Positions 1-7,867 of a stretch of 22,057 nucleotides of DNA are shown here, one piece after another. Below the pieces are notes generated by a model that worked only from the letters and a program-made list of their open reading frames with translations, ran no database searches and was not told where the DNA came from. Origin of the DNA: Pseudomonadota bacterium (GTDB lineage Bacteria; Pseudomonadota; Alphaproteobacteria; Caulobacterales; Caulobacteraceae); NCBI GenBank assembly GCA_023451375.1, contig JAEXZS010000016.1, positions 1 to 22,057 on the forward strand, given 5' to 3'. The position numbers and the translations under genes are program-made. Numbering within the stretch: position 1 is the stretch's first letter; every line of letters begins with the position of its first letter.

Positions 1-188
1 CGGAGCTGGCCGAGCGGCGGAGAGCCTTCGAGGCGGCCGGCGGCTACAGCTACCCCGCCTCGCAGACCCCGTGGCAGGAGATCCAGCGCTCCATGGTCGG
101 CGAACTGCAGACCGGCGCCGTGCTGGAGCCCGCCGTCAAATACCACCGCATCGTCGACACCCTAGGACCGCCCAGGGACAACCACTGA
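1..188 (+). CDS. 3' end of an unidentified protein gene (partial)
   Basis: An open frame enters from the left edge (first full codon at base 3) and ends with TGA at 186-188, giving about 61 C-terminal residues. The tail contains SYPASQTPWQEIQRSMVGEL and ends GPPRDNH. Codons are GC-rich at third positions, as expected for a real gene in this genome. I do not recognise the family: no catalytic motif, membrane segment or repeat is visible in this fragment. It converges on the lipoprotein gene that ends at 208, leaving only 19 bp between stops. It is probably soluble, but that is a guess from composition. Confidence 0.6.
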   Translation, partial: ELAERRRAFEAAGGYSYPASQTPWQEIQRSMVGELQTGAVLEPAVKYHRIVDTLGPPRDNH

Positions 189-207
189 CGAGGCGAAGGA
201 CGCTCCG

Positions 208-1335
208 TCAGTTCAGCGGAGCGGTCGTCACCGTCGGCGCGGGCGTCTGAGCCGGAGCCGGAGCCGGAGTGACGGCGACGGCCGTCTGACCGGCGCTGGC
301 GGCCGGGGTGACGCCGGTCGCGACCGGATCGCCGACGCTGATGATCGGGGAGAGGACCGCCGTGGTCGTGCAGCTGGCGACGTCGCGCACGACGTGCCGG
401 CCCAGGCAGAACATGTCCTCGTAGCTGGGACGCGACGCGGCCAGGCACTGGTACAGCATCAGCTTGGACATGTTCAGGCAGAACTCGTTGTTCGTCTCCA
501 CCGTCAGGGCCTCGGTGTTGATCCGGGCTTCGTCCCCGGCGGCGCCGAGCGCAGCCAGGGCTGCGATGGCCAGCGAGCGGGTCACTGCGGGAGTGTAGGG
601 CGGCGCCTTGCGCGACGCCTCCACGGGCAGCCCCGTGCCGCTGAGCGCGGCCGTCAGGAGCCGTGCGGACTCCTCGGCCGACGGCAGCATCTGCGCCTCC
701 GACAGCGTCTTGGCGCTCTCCAGGCGCGCCTCGCGGTTCTCGACGTGGGCGACGGCCCAGCGGCGGCGTGGATCGGCGCGTTCCTGAACGGTGTAGGCGT
801 CCTGTTCAATCGCCTCGCCGATCAGCCGCACCTGCAGGGCGTCGTGGCTGACGGCGCTGGTGATCAGGCCGGCGGCGGCGTCGGCGCCGGGGAAGGTGGC
901 GGCGTAGGCGGGATCGGCCACGATCTGGGCCACAATCTTCTGGCGCTGGACGGGGTCGATGGCGTACTGGCGCACGCCGGCGACGAATTCCGGCGACTGG
1001 AGCGCCAGCACCGCGCCATAGGCGATCACGCCGCGCGACAGCTGTTCCGGGTCGTAGGCGCCGCCCTTGCGCAGGGCGGCCTGGATCGACTCAGCGCTGT
1101 CGAACCCGCCCGGCGGAATGGTCGACAGTTCGCGCAGGTAGGCCAGGTAGATCGAGGCGGCGTCCGTGACGCCCTGGTTCAGGGCCACGGGCGGCGGCCG
1201 GCGGGCGGCGGCCTCGGCCGCCAGCCGTTGCGCCTCCAGCTCGGCGGCCGAAGGCCCGCTCTCGCAGGCTGCGAGAATGGCGGCGGCGGCGAGGGCGGCG
1301 AGAGAAAGGCCGCGGCGCAGGGGGGCCAATTTCAT
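208..1335 (-). CDS. predicted lipoprotein of unknown function
   Basis: This 375-residue protein starts at ATG 1333-1335, preceded on its strand by an AGGA ribosome binding site about 8 bases upstream. A GTG 24 bases further upstream (1357-1359) is also in frame but less likely. The N-terminus is a lipoprotein signal: basic MKLAPLRRG, an Ala/Leu core, then lipobox LAAC with the lipidated cysteine at about residue 24. The mature part is Ala-rich and helical, with four cysteines in a stretch near residues 285-325 (EFCLNMSKLMLYQCLAAS and later CLGRHVV, VASCTTT) that could form two periplasmic disulfides. The last 40 residues are a Pro/Ala/Thr-rich tail. I recognise no enzyme family; I infer a cell-envelope role from the signal only. 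It lies downstream of prs on the same strand, with hairpins between them. Confidence 0.8.
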   Translation of the reverse strand: MKLAPLRRGLSLAALAAAAILAACESGPSAAELEAQRLAAEAAARRPPPVALNQGVTDAASIYLAYLRELSTIPPGGFDSAESIQAALRKGGAYDPEQLSRGVIAYGAVLALQSPEFVAGVRQYAIDPVQRQKIVAQIVADPAYAATFPGADAAAGLITSAVSHDALQVRLIGEAIEQDAYTVQERADPRRRWAVAHVENREARLESAKTLSEAQMLPSAEESARLLTAALSGTGLPVEASRKAPPYTPAVTRSLAIAALAALGAAGDEARINTEALTVETNNEFCLNMSKLMLYQCLAASRPSYEDMFCLGRHVVRDVASCTTTAVLSPIISVGDPVATGVTPAASAGQTAVAVTPAPAPAQTPAPTVTTAPLN

Positions 1336-1368
1336 GGAAGCAATCCTCAGGGCGGTCACGGGCTCAAC

Positions 1369-1406
1369 AGGGCCAATACTCTTGGCCCTTATAAGGCGAA
1401 CCTTAT
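1369..1406 (-). terminator. two adjacent perfect hairpins after prs
   Basis: Between the prs stop (1420) and the lipoprotein start lie two perfect inverted repeats. The first met by transcription from prs is ATAAGG/CCTTAT around a TTCG loop (1391-1406), read as a UUCG tetraloop on the prs strand. The second is AGGGCCAA/TTGGCCCT around five bases (1369-1389). No T-run follows either, so this is not a classical intrinsic terminator. It may be a weak terminator or an RNA 3'-end stabiliser for prs. Confidence 0.55.
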
Positions 1407-1419
1407 GGTTACCCGAGGG

Positions 1420-2355
<936 letters not shown>

Positions 2356-2544
2356 CGGCCGGTCATCCTTTCGCCGTCATCCGTCCCCCAATGACGAAGG
2401 TCGGTTGGCGCGCTCTTTACCAGCGAGGCCGGGCGGGGCAAGTCGTGCGCGGCGTTTTTGTCGGCATGGCGCGTCCCGGTCACGGGTGCTAGAGATCGCC
2501 GCGTTCGTTCCAGAGGCCGCCGGGGTGCGCGCCTTACGCTCGTC

Positions 2545-3399
2545 ATGAGGTCGTCCTTGCTCGCTTCCAAGTTTCGTTCCGGCCTGGTGCTGATGGCCGC
2601 GGCGGCCGCCGCGATGACGATTTCGGGTTGCGCCGGCCGCGACCGGCCGCGCCTGACCTATGAGGAACGGCCGGTCGAGGCGCTGTACAATACGGGCTAC
2701 GAGCGTCTGCAGCAGAACCGCTGGGCCGACGCCGTGGACTACTTCCAGGAGGTCGAGCGCCAGCACCCCTATTCCGACTGGGCCCGTCGCGCGATCCTGA
2801 TGCAGGTCTACGCCTACTACCAGAACAACAACTACGCCGACGCCATCGCCGCGGCCGACCGCTTCATCCAGCTGTTCCCGGGGAATCCGTCGGCGGCCTA
2901 CGCCTTCTACATGCGCGCGGTGTGCAACTTCGAGCAGATCACCGACGTGGGCCGCGACCAGGGCTACGCCAACGCCGCCCTGACGGGCCTGCGCGACGTG
3001 GCCCGCCGCTATCCGAACACGCCCTACGCCACCGACGCCATGGTCAAGATCGACATGGTCAACGACCAGCTGGCCGGCAAGGAGATGAACATCGGCCGCT
3101 ACTACCAGCGCGCCAACCAGCCGCTGGCGGCGCTGAACCGCTACAAGGCCGTCATCGCCAACCCGGACTTCCAGCGCACCTCGCACACGGCCGAGGCCCT
3201 GTACCGCCTGGTCGAGGTCAACCTGCAGCTGGGGCTGAAGGAGGAGGCGATCCGCAACGGCGCGGTGCTGGGCTTCAACTATCCCGGCAGCCCGTGGTAC
3301 GCCGAGGCCTACGCCCTGCTGACCGAAAGCGGCGAGCGGCCGGAGACGGCGCCGGAGGCCCAGCGCGAAAGCTGGCTGCAGCGCATCATCCCGGGCTGA
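2545..3399 (+). CDS. bamD: outer membrane protein assembly factor BamD
   Basis: BamD is the essential lipoprotein of the BAM complex that inserts beta-barrel proteins into the outer membrane together with BamA. The 284-residue product starts at ATG 2545. This start puts a signal peptide and lipobox (TISGC, lipidated Cys at residue 29) at the N-terminus. The frame is open further upstream to 2458, but that extension is Arg-rich and lacks signal features. The mature protein has the TPR-like pattern of BamD: VEALYNTGYERLQQNRWADA, then DYFQEVERQHPYSDWARRA, then AAADRFIQLFPGNPSA, then the Bam-type stretch AYAFYMRAVCNFEQITDVGR. No strong Shine-Dalgarno sequence is visible. recN follows 52 bp downstream on the same strand, so the two may be cotranscribed. 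The bamD-recN order is common in Caulobacterales. Confidence 0.95.
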   Translation: MRSSLLASKFRSGLVLMAAAAAAMTISGCAGRDRPRLTYEERPVEALYNTGYERLQQNRWADAVDYFQEVERQHPYSDWARRAILMQVYAYYQNNNYADAIAAADRFIQLFPGNPSAAYAFYMRAVCNFEQITDVGRDQGYANAALTGLRDVARRYPNTPYATDAMVKIDMVNDQLAGKEMNIGRYYQRANQPLAALNRYKAVIANPDFQRTSHTAEALYRLVEVNLQLGLKEEAIRNGAVLGFNYPGSPWYAEAYALLTESGERPETAPEAQRESWLQRIIPG

Positions 3400-3451
3400 T
3401 GCCGGCAGGCGAACCCCGCTAGGATCGACGCAAGCGAATCGTTCCGAGCCC

Positions 3452-5149
3452 ATGCTGACCGCCCTATCCATCCGCGACGTCGTCCTGGTCGACGCGCTCG
3501 ACCTCGAGGTCGAGGGCGGGCTGACGGTGCTGACCGGCGAGACGGGGGCGGGCAAGTCGATCATCCTGGACGCGCTGGGCCTGGCGCTAGGCGGGCGGGG
3601 CGACGCGGGCCTGGTGCGCAGCGGAGCGAAGCAGGCCGTGGCGACGGCGGTCTTCACCGCGCCCGACGATCCCGACCTGATCGCCCTGGTCGCCGAGCGC
3701 GGCTTCGAGATCGAGGCGGGCGGGGAGCTGATCCTGCGCCGGGTGCTGTCGGCCGACGGCCGCAGCCGCGCCTTCGTCAACGACCAGCCGGCGGGCGTGA
3801 CCGTCCTGCGCGAGATCGGCGCCGCCCTGGTCGAGGTGCATGGCCAGCACGAGACCGTCGGCCTCTTGGACTGGCGCACCCACCGGGGCCTGCTGGACGC
3901 CTACGGCGGCCTGCAGCCGCAGTTGGACGCGGTGGCGGCGGCCTCCATCAAGCTGAAGGCGGCCGAGGCGCGGCTGGCCGAGCTGAAGGCCGAGGCGGCC
4001 GACGCGGCGGCGCGCGCCGAGGAGATCGCCCTGAACCTGGCCGAGCTGGACGCCCTGGACCCCCGCGCCGACGAGGAGACCGAACTGGCCGGCGAGCGGG
4101 CCCTGCTGGGCGCGGCCGAGAAGGCCATCGCCGACCTGGCCGACGCCCGAACCCAGCTGGGCGGCGACAAGCTGAGCCAGAAGCTGGGCGCGGCCCTGCG
4201 CGCCGTCGAACACGCCCGCCAACGGGCCGGCCAGGCGGGGGCCGAGGGCGACCACCCGGTGATCCAGAAGCTGTCCGCCGCCGTCGAGGCCATCGACCGG
4301 ACCATGGTCGAGGCCGCCGAGGCCGTGGCCGCCGTGGACGCCGCGGCCGACGCCTTCGAATACGAGCCCGGCCGGCTGGACAAGGCCGAGGAGCGGCTGT
4401 TCGCGCTGCGCGCGGCGGCCCGCAAGCTGAACACGACGGTCGACGCCCTGCCGACCCTGCGCCAGCGCCTGCGCGAGCAGCTGCGGCTGATCGAGGACGG
4501 GGCCGACGCCCTGGCCCAGGCCGGGCGCGACGCGGCGGCGGCGCTGGAGGCGTACGACCTGGCGGCGACCCTGCTGACCTCGGCGCGCGAGGCGGCCGCC
4601 GAGCGGCTGACCGAGGCGGTCATGGGGGAACTGGGGCCGCTGAAGCTGGAGCGGGCGCGCTTCCGCGTGGCGCTGGAGCCGATCGAAGGCCGGCGCGGCC
4701 CCGAGGGCGTGGAGACCGTCCGCTTCCAGATCGCCACCAACGCCGGAACCGGCTTCGGCCCGCTGGACGCCATCGCGTCCGGAGGGGAGCTGGCGCGCTT
4801 CGCCCTGGCGATGAAGGCGGCGCTGGCCAGTCGCGAGGACATGCGCCAGCCGGTGATGATCTTCGACGAGGTGGACCAGGGCGTGGGCGGCGCCGTGGCC
4901 GAGGCGGTGGGCGTGCGGCTGCAGCGGCTGTCGGGCGGCGCCCAGGTGCTGGTCGTGACCCACAGCCCCCAGGTCGCGGCGCGCGGCCACGCGCACTGGA
5001 AGGTGATGAAGGCCGACCGCGACGGGGTGACGGCCACCACCGTCGTCGCCCTGGACGACGCGCGCCGCCGCGAGGAGATCGCGCGCATGCTGTCCGGCGC
5101 CGAGATCACCGACGCGGCCCGCGCGGCGGCGGAAGCGCTGATCGGGTGA
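3452..5149 (+). CDS. recN: DNA repair protein RecN
   Basis: RecN is an SMC-like ATPase acting in double-strand break repair with RecA. The 565 residues match the family. The ATP-binding head is split: Walker A GETGAGKS at residues 29-36 and, after a long coiled coil, the ABC signature SGGELARFALA from 443 and Walker B PVMIFDEVD at 467-475. The middle (about 150-400) is Ala/Glu/Leu-rich heptad sequence typical of the coiled-coil arm. The N-terminal stretch EVHGQHETVGLLD is the conserved RecN Q-loop region. Start ATG 3452 gives the conserved MLTALSIRDVVLVD N-terminus; the ribosome binding site is weak. recN is an SOS gene in many bacteria, but I see no GTTC-N7-GTTC LexA site in the 52 bp before it. 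A palindromic repeat follows five bases after the stop. Confidence 0.97.
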   Translation: MLTALSIRDVVLVDALDLEVEGGLTVLTGETGAGKSIILDALGLALGGRGDAGLVRSGAKQAVATAVFTAPDDPDLIALVAERGFEIEAGGELILRRVLSADGRSRAFVNDQPAGVTVLREIGAALVEVHGQHETVGLLDWRTHRGLLDAYGGLQPQLDAVAAASIKLKAAEARLAELKAEAADAAARAEEIALNLAELDALDPRADEETELAGERALLGAAEKAIADLADARTQLGGDKLSQKLGAALRAVEHARQRAGQAGAEGDHPVIQKLSAAVEAIDRTMVEAAEAVAAVDAAADAFEYEPGRLDKAEERLFALRAAARKLNTTVDALPTLRQRLREQLRLIEDGADALAQAGRDAAAALEAYDLAATLLTSAREAAAERLTEAVMGELGPLKLERARFRVALEPIEGRRGPEGVETVRFQIATNAGTGFGPLDAIASGGELARFALAMKAALASREDMRQPVMIFDEVDQGVGGAVAEAVGVRLQRLSGGAQVLVVTHSPQVAARGHAHWKVMKADRDGVTATTVVALDDARRREEIARMLSGAEITDAARAAAEALIG

Positions 5150-5153
5150 CTTT

Positions 5154-5180
5154 TCTCCCTCCCCTTCATGGGGAGGGAGA
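5154..5180. repeat. palindromic repeat, copy 1 (recN 3' end)
   Basis: A perfect hairpin with 11-base arms (TCTCCCTCCCC and its complement) around the loop TTCAT. It sits between the convergent stops of recN (5149) and the HTH gene (5210), where it could end transcription from both sides. Twenty-five consecutive bases recur in inverted orientation at 5636-5662. Confidence 0.85.
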
Positions 5181-5209
5181 ATGTCTCCACTGTATCGCCA
5201 CGACGAAAA

Positions 5210-5848
5210 TCACGCCGACTGGGATGGCTGGGCCGGTTCGGCCGTCGCATCCGCGTACTCGGCGGCGAGATCGGCGTAGGCGGCGGGGAGGGGCTGGCCG
5301 CGCGCCAGCTTGACGGCGACATCGACGGCGATGGAGCGGACGAACTGGACCAGCAGGGCCTCGCGGCCGTCGTCGTCGATCTCCTCGCCGTCCTCGGGCC
5401 ACCAGTCGACCCGGGCCTCGACGCGCAGCACGGCCTCGGCGGCGTGAGCCATGCGCTGGGCGTCCAGGGCCCGGCCCTCGCGCAGGGCGTGGGCCGCGCG
5501 GGCCAGCGACTGGCGCGCCAGGGTGCGGGGGTGGAGCGCCAGCGGAATGCGAAAGGCCTCGACCACGGGCTGTTCGGCGGCGGCGAGGCGGTCGGGGAAG
5601 GCGGCGTCCCCGTCCGGGCGCGGCGGGCGCCGCGCCGTCCCTCCCCATGAAGGGGAGGGAGAATCGCCCATCGCCGCCTTGGTCCAGCCCTCGCGCGCGG
5701 CGCGCTTGCGGATGGCGGCGACGCTGACGCCGAAGCGGGCGGCGACGGTCGGCGCCGACAGGCCCGACAGATAGGCCTCGCGGATCCGGCCCCAGGTCTG
5801 GGGACCGGCGCGGACATAGGTGGTCGCGGGGTGGGCGCGCATGGACAT
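5210..5848 (-). CDS. HTH-domain protein, terminase-small-subunit-like N-terminus
   Basis: I place the start at ATG 5846-5848 (ATG 5840-5842 two codons later is equally possible), giving 212 residues. The frame stays open to 6247, but that upstream part is Arg/Pro-rich with no domain character. Residues 18-57 (TWGRIREAYLSGLSAPTVAA, then RFGVSVAAIRKRAAREGW) form a helix-turn-helix of the kind found in phage terminase small subunits and related DNA-binding proteins. The C-terminal half (about 85-205) is Ala-rich and helical with an acidic patch, PEDGEEIDDDGRE. Residues 62-72 (DSPSPSWGGTA) are encoded by an in-frame copy of the palindromic repeat, probably forming a surface linker between HTH and C-terminal part. 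DNA binding is inferred from the HTH; the target is unknown. It converges with recN. Confidence 0.75.
   Translation of the reverse strand: MSMRAHPATTYVRAGPQTWGRIREAYLSGLSAPTVAARFGVSVAAIRKRAAREGWTKAAMGDSPSPSWGGTARRPPRPDGDAAFPDRLAAAEQPVVEAFRIPLALHPRTLARQSLARAAHALREGRALDAQRMAHAAEAVLRVEARVDWWPEDGEEIDDDGREALLVQFVRSIAVDVAVKLARGQPLPAAYADLAAEYADATAEPAQPSQSA
5636..5662. repeat. palindromic repeat, copy 2, inside a coding sequence
   Basis: Inverted copy of the element after recN: 25 identical consecutive bases when read on the minus strand. The 9-base arms TCCCTCCCC and GGGGAGGGA flank the loop ATGAA (5647-5651), the complement of copy 1's loop. It lies in frame in the HTH gene and is translated as DSPSPSWGGTA. 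Confidence 0.85.
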
Positions 5849-6038
5849 TGGCCTGTACCAATTTGTCGATGTCTCGACGTTTCGGGACCCGCGAATCCTG
5901 CCACGAGCCGCGACCCAGGCGCGTCGATTGTCCCGACTGTCCCCGGAGTAGCGGGTCAGGGGTATGAAATTATTGGTCTTCCGATGACGCGGGTCGGGAT
6001 CGAGTATGCGGCTTGGGCGCCGCCGGCCATCCCAAGTC

Positions 6039-6067
6039 GTCCCTGCGGGCCGGGCGAAGCGCGGGAC
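6039..6067. repeat. imperfect palindrome A
   Basis: Arms GTCCC (6039-6043) and GGGAC (6063-6067) enclose a GC-rich centre with further partial pairing. The surrounding text (CATCCC...CGAAGCGCGGGACC) resembles REP-like elements of alphaproteobacteria; only one copy is in the window. Confidence 0.45.
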
Positions 6068-6121
6068 CGGAGCCCAGGGCCACGGTCGCCGCGCCGGGCG
6101 CGCTTGAGGACGGAGGCTCGC

Positions 6122-6170
6122 CGCCTGGTTCCGGGTTCGTCCTGCGGGGCCCCCGGAAGGACGCCAGGCG
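6122..6170. repeat. 49-bp nested palindrome B
   Basis: Nested inverted repeats share one centre: outer arms CGCCTGG (6122-6128) and CCAGGCG (6164-6170), middle arms CGTCCT (6138-6143) and AGGACG (6158-6163), and a central GGGGCCCC. The transcript or a single strand would fold into a long hairpin with one asymmetric internal loop. Confidence 0.6.
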
Positions 6171-6247
6171 CTCGCCGCCGCCGCGTTGCAATCCACACAC
6201 CTGCCCACAGCGGCCCGCCGCCGCCCACGGGCCGGGCGCGGATGCAT

Positions 6248-6262
6248 GTTCCCTTTTCGTTC
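6248..6262 (+). promoter_or_regulatory. candidate LexA (SOS) box
   Basis: GTTCCCTTTTCGTTC is a perfect match to GTTC-N7-GTTC, the direct-repeat LexA site of alphaproteobacteria such as Caulobacter. It ends 44 bases before the ATG of the 65-codon gene, where a repressor site overlapping a promoter would be expected. Two more GTTC words follow (6265, 6278), but their spacing of 9 does not fit the consensus. Confidence 0.6.
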
Positions 6263-6306
6263 CGGTTCTGCTTTCTGGTTCCGTAGGCAGCGCGACGGAG
6301 GATCAG

Positions 6307-6504
6307 ATGAGCGACCGAGCCCTTTCAGACATGGTGAGCCAGATGGACGCGGAACTGGCCCGCGCCGAACCCGACCTGCCCCTCCACCCCGAGGAGACCC
6401 GCCGCCTGGAAATCATGCGCGCCCTGGCGCTGGGCCTGGGGAATTTCGAGCGGATGCGCGCGCATGAGGTGCATCTGCTGGCGGCAAGGATGGGGAGGCG
6501 GTGA
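6307..6504 (+). CDS. small acidic-N-terminus protein, possible SOS gene
   Basis: This 65-residue protein starts at ATG 6307, preceded by a near-perfect ribosome binding site GGAGGA (6297-6302). The open frame continues upstream, but that part runs through palindromic spacer sequence. The product begins MSDRALSDMVSQMDAELARA and has an amphipathic helix in its second half (RRLEIMRALALGLGNFERMR), ending in the basic tail AARMGRR. No signal peptide, membrane segment or known motif is visible, and I do not recognise the family. The GTTC-N7-GTTC site upstream suggests LexA control. Caulobacter has small SOS-induced proteins such as SidA and DidA that block division, but those are membrane proteins and this is not, so no homology is claimed. 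A helical binding protein is the most that can be inferred. Confidence 0.75.
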   Translation: MSDRALSDMVSQMDAELARAEPDLPLHPEETRRLEIMRALALGLGNFERMRAHEVHLLAARMGRR

Positions 6505-6544
6505 GGGGGAATTCCAGCGGTCGGACGCTCAGAGAGAAGATCGA

Positions 6545-7849
6545 CTAAGCCTTCAGCATCTCGACGACTACGTCGGCCAAGCTATCCCAGATCGACGTTA
6601 GATGCTCCGGTGAAGGCGCGAAGTTTGTTGAGTGAACGTACTTGTTCAACGTATCAGCAGACACAAGCTTGTCGCCTTGTTTGAATTTCTTTAACACCTC
6701 GACCTGCTTCGCGTCGATCTTTCCAGCCGCCTGCAGGTGTAAGCCTGCTTTCTCCAGCCGGGTCGCGAGCTTGTCGTTCTCGTGGACCGCGACCTTCGCT
6801 TCTTTGATGTAGTTTTCCAACGCGAGCTCGATGAGCACTCGCATGAGAACCGAGATCGCGTTTGGGTGGGTTCGCAGATCAAGGTGAAACTGTAGCTCTT
6901 CCCAGATGCGGTGATGGCGCTGAAGCCGCCCCGGCCAGCTCAGATCGAAGTCTTTCTGTGGTATAAGCGTCGTGCGAAGAGTTGGTGCCGCCTTAGCGCT
7001 CGGCTTCACCTTAGCGGGCTTCTCAGCTGGCTTATCGGGCTCGGCAGTCGTCGTTGTGCCGGTTTTTTTGGGAAGGACGCCTTCGCGCTCAAGCTGATCG
7101 AGATAGCTCTGCTTGCCGTCGATGTCCCAGATGTCCCCGAGAACTAGATCGCGTTCGGCCATATCCTTTGCGATACGGGCTAGGGCGGCGAGCGACTTTG
7201 TCTGGTCATGGGTGAACTGGAAGCGGCCACCCTTCATGCTGATGCCGACGCGATGCCGGAATGGTTCAGCAGACAGAAGGCGGTTTAGCGTTGATCGCGG
7301 GATCTTGCGACGGGAGGGTAGCAGGTTTGCTTCTGCGAGCCGTTTTTCAATCTCGTCTGCAACACTTGGCCCGCCACCTTTGCCGGTACGCGTAACGAAG
7401 GTTGCCTTCATCCGGTCGTCCCAAGTGCTCTGGCCGACGCCAGACTGTGAGCCGGTATGGCGACGGAAGAGTATCTCGTCGATCCGGTCTCGGTCGGCTT
7501 CGACCTGGCACTGAATTTCTTTCGGAAAGGCACCTTTCCAGAGAGCTTTCTGGTCCCGGAAAAATGCTTGGAGCTCTGTGGTCGGCGCCCGGCGCGGATC
7601 ATCGAGAAGCTTGAGACACGTGATGCGGCGGTTGCCGTCGAAGACGATGAACTTGGATTTGTCGGGGGAGACGAGAGGATACTCGTAGATACCGCCTTGC
7701 TCCACGATGTCCTTCGTCAGATTCCGCATGTGCGTTTCGCGCTCGTTGAAAAGCCACGCAATTGCGGCCGTCTCGTTTTCGAGTTCCCCATGACGGTCGT
7801 TTGCGCGGTTTACGACCAGCGCGCTCAGAGCAAGTTTTCTTATAGCCAT
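6545..7849 (-). CDS. ParB/Srx-like domain protein, horizontally acquired
   Basis: This 434-residue protein starts at ATG 7847-7849 after a G-rich ribosome binding site (AGGGGGG). The N-terminal 110 residues look like a ParB/sulfiredoxin-type domain: a first strand LALSALVVNRANDRH, the segment TKDIVEQGGIYEYPLVSPD, then the hallmark FIVFDGNRRITCLKLL (about 67-82), where ParB-like proteins carry a G-[NE]-R-R motif. A Thr/Lys/Pro-rich linker (about 265-300) leads to a C-terminal helical domain with HPNAISVLMRVLIELALENY, and later NKYVHSTNFAPSPEHL, a pattern I associate with proteins of defence islands. Base composition differs sharply from the neighbours: 6601-6660 has 30 G/C of 60, against 45 of 60 at 8101-8160. 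No partner parA, nuclease or methylase gene is adjacent. DNA or nucleotide binding is inferred; a defence role is speculative. Confidence 0.85.
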   Translation of the reverse strand: MAIRKLALSALVVNRANDRHGELENETAAIAWLFNERETHMRNLTKDIVEQGGIYEYPLVSPDKSKFIVFDGNRRITCLKLLDDPRRAPTTELQAFFRDQKALWKGAFPKEIQCQVEADRDRIDEILFRRHTGSQSGVGQSTWDDRMKATFVTRTGKGGGPSVADEIEKRLAEANLLPSRRKIPRSTLNRLLSAEPFRHRVGISMKGGRFQFTHDQTKSLAALARIAKDMAERDLVLGDIWDIDGKQSYLDQLEREGVLPKKTGTTTTAEPDKPAEKPAKVKPSAKAAPTLRTTLIPQKDFDLSWPGRLQRHHRIWEELQFHLDLRTHPNAISVLMRVLIELALENYIKEAKVAVHENDKLATRLEKAGLHLQAAGKIDAKQVEVLKKFKQGDKLVSADTLNKYVHSTNFAPSPEHLTSIWDSLADVVVEMLKA

Positions 7850-7867
7850 GATGCCCCCCTGGTCGCA

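Larger units (their letters stand above)
5849..6306. other. 458-bp divergent intergenic region
   Basis: This spacer separates the HTH gene (-) from the small gene at 6307 (+). Open frames crossing it have poor, Arg/Pro-rich composition and I do not call them genes. It contains a small inverted repeat GTCGA/TCGAC at 5865-5878 near the HTH start, two larger palindromes (6039-6067 and 6122-6170), and a GTTC-N7-GTTC site at 6248-6262 close to the downstream gene. The block 6025-6085 resembles the degenerate GC-rich intergenic repeats common in alphaproteobacterial genomes. Confidence 0.6.

Noticed and set aside
5849..6247. N-terminal extension of the HTH protein
   Set aside because: The extension is Arg/Pro-rich, reads through both spacer palindromes and has no supporting ribosome binding site or domain; ATG 5848 gives a compact protein.
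6265..6281. Second LexA box from the GTTC words at 6265 and 6278
   Set aside because: The spacing is 9 bases, not 7, so it does not fit the alphaproteobacterial consensus.
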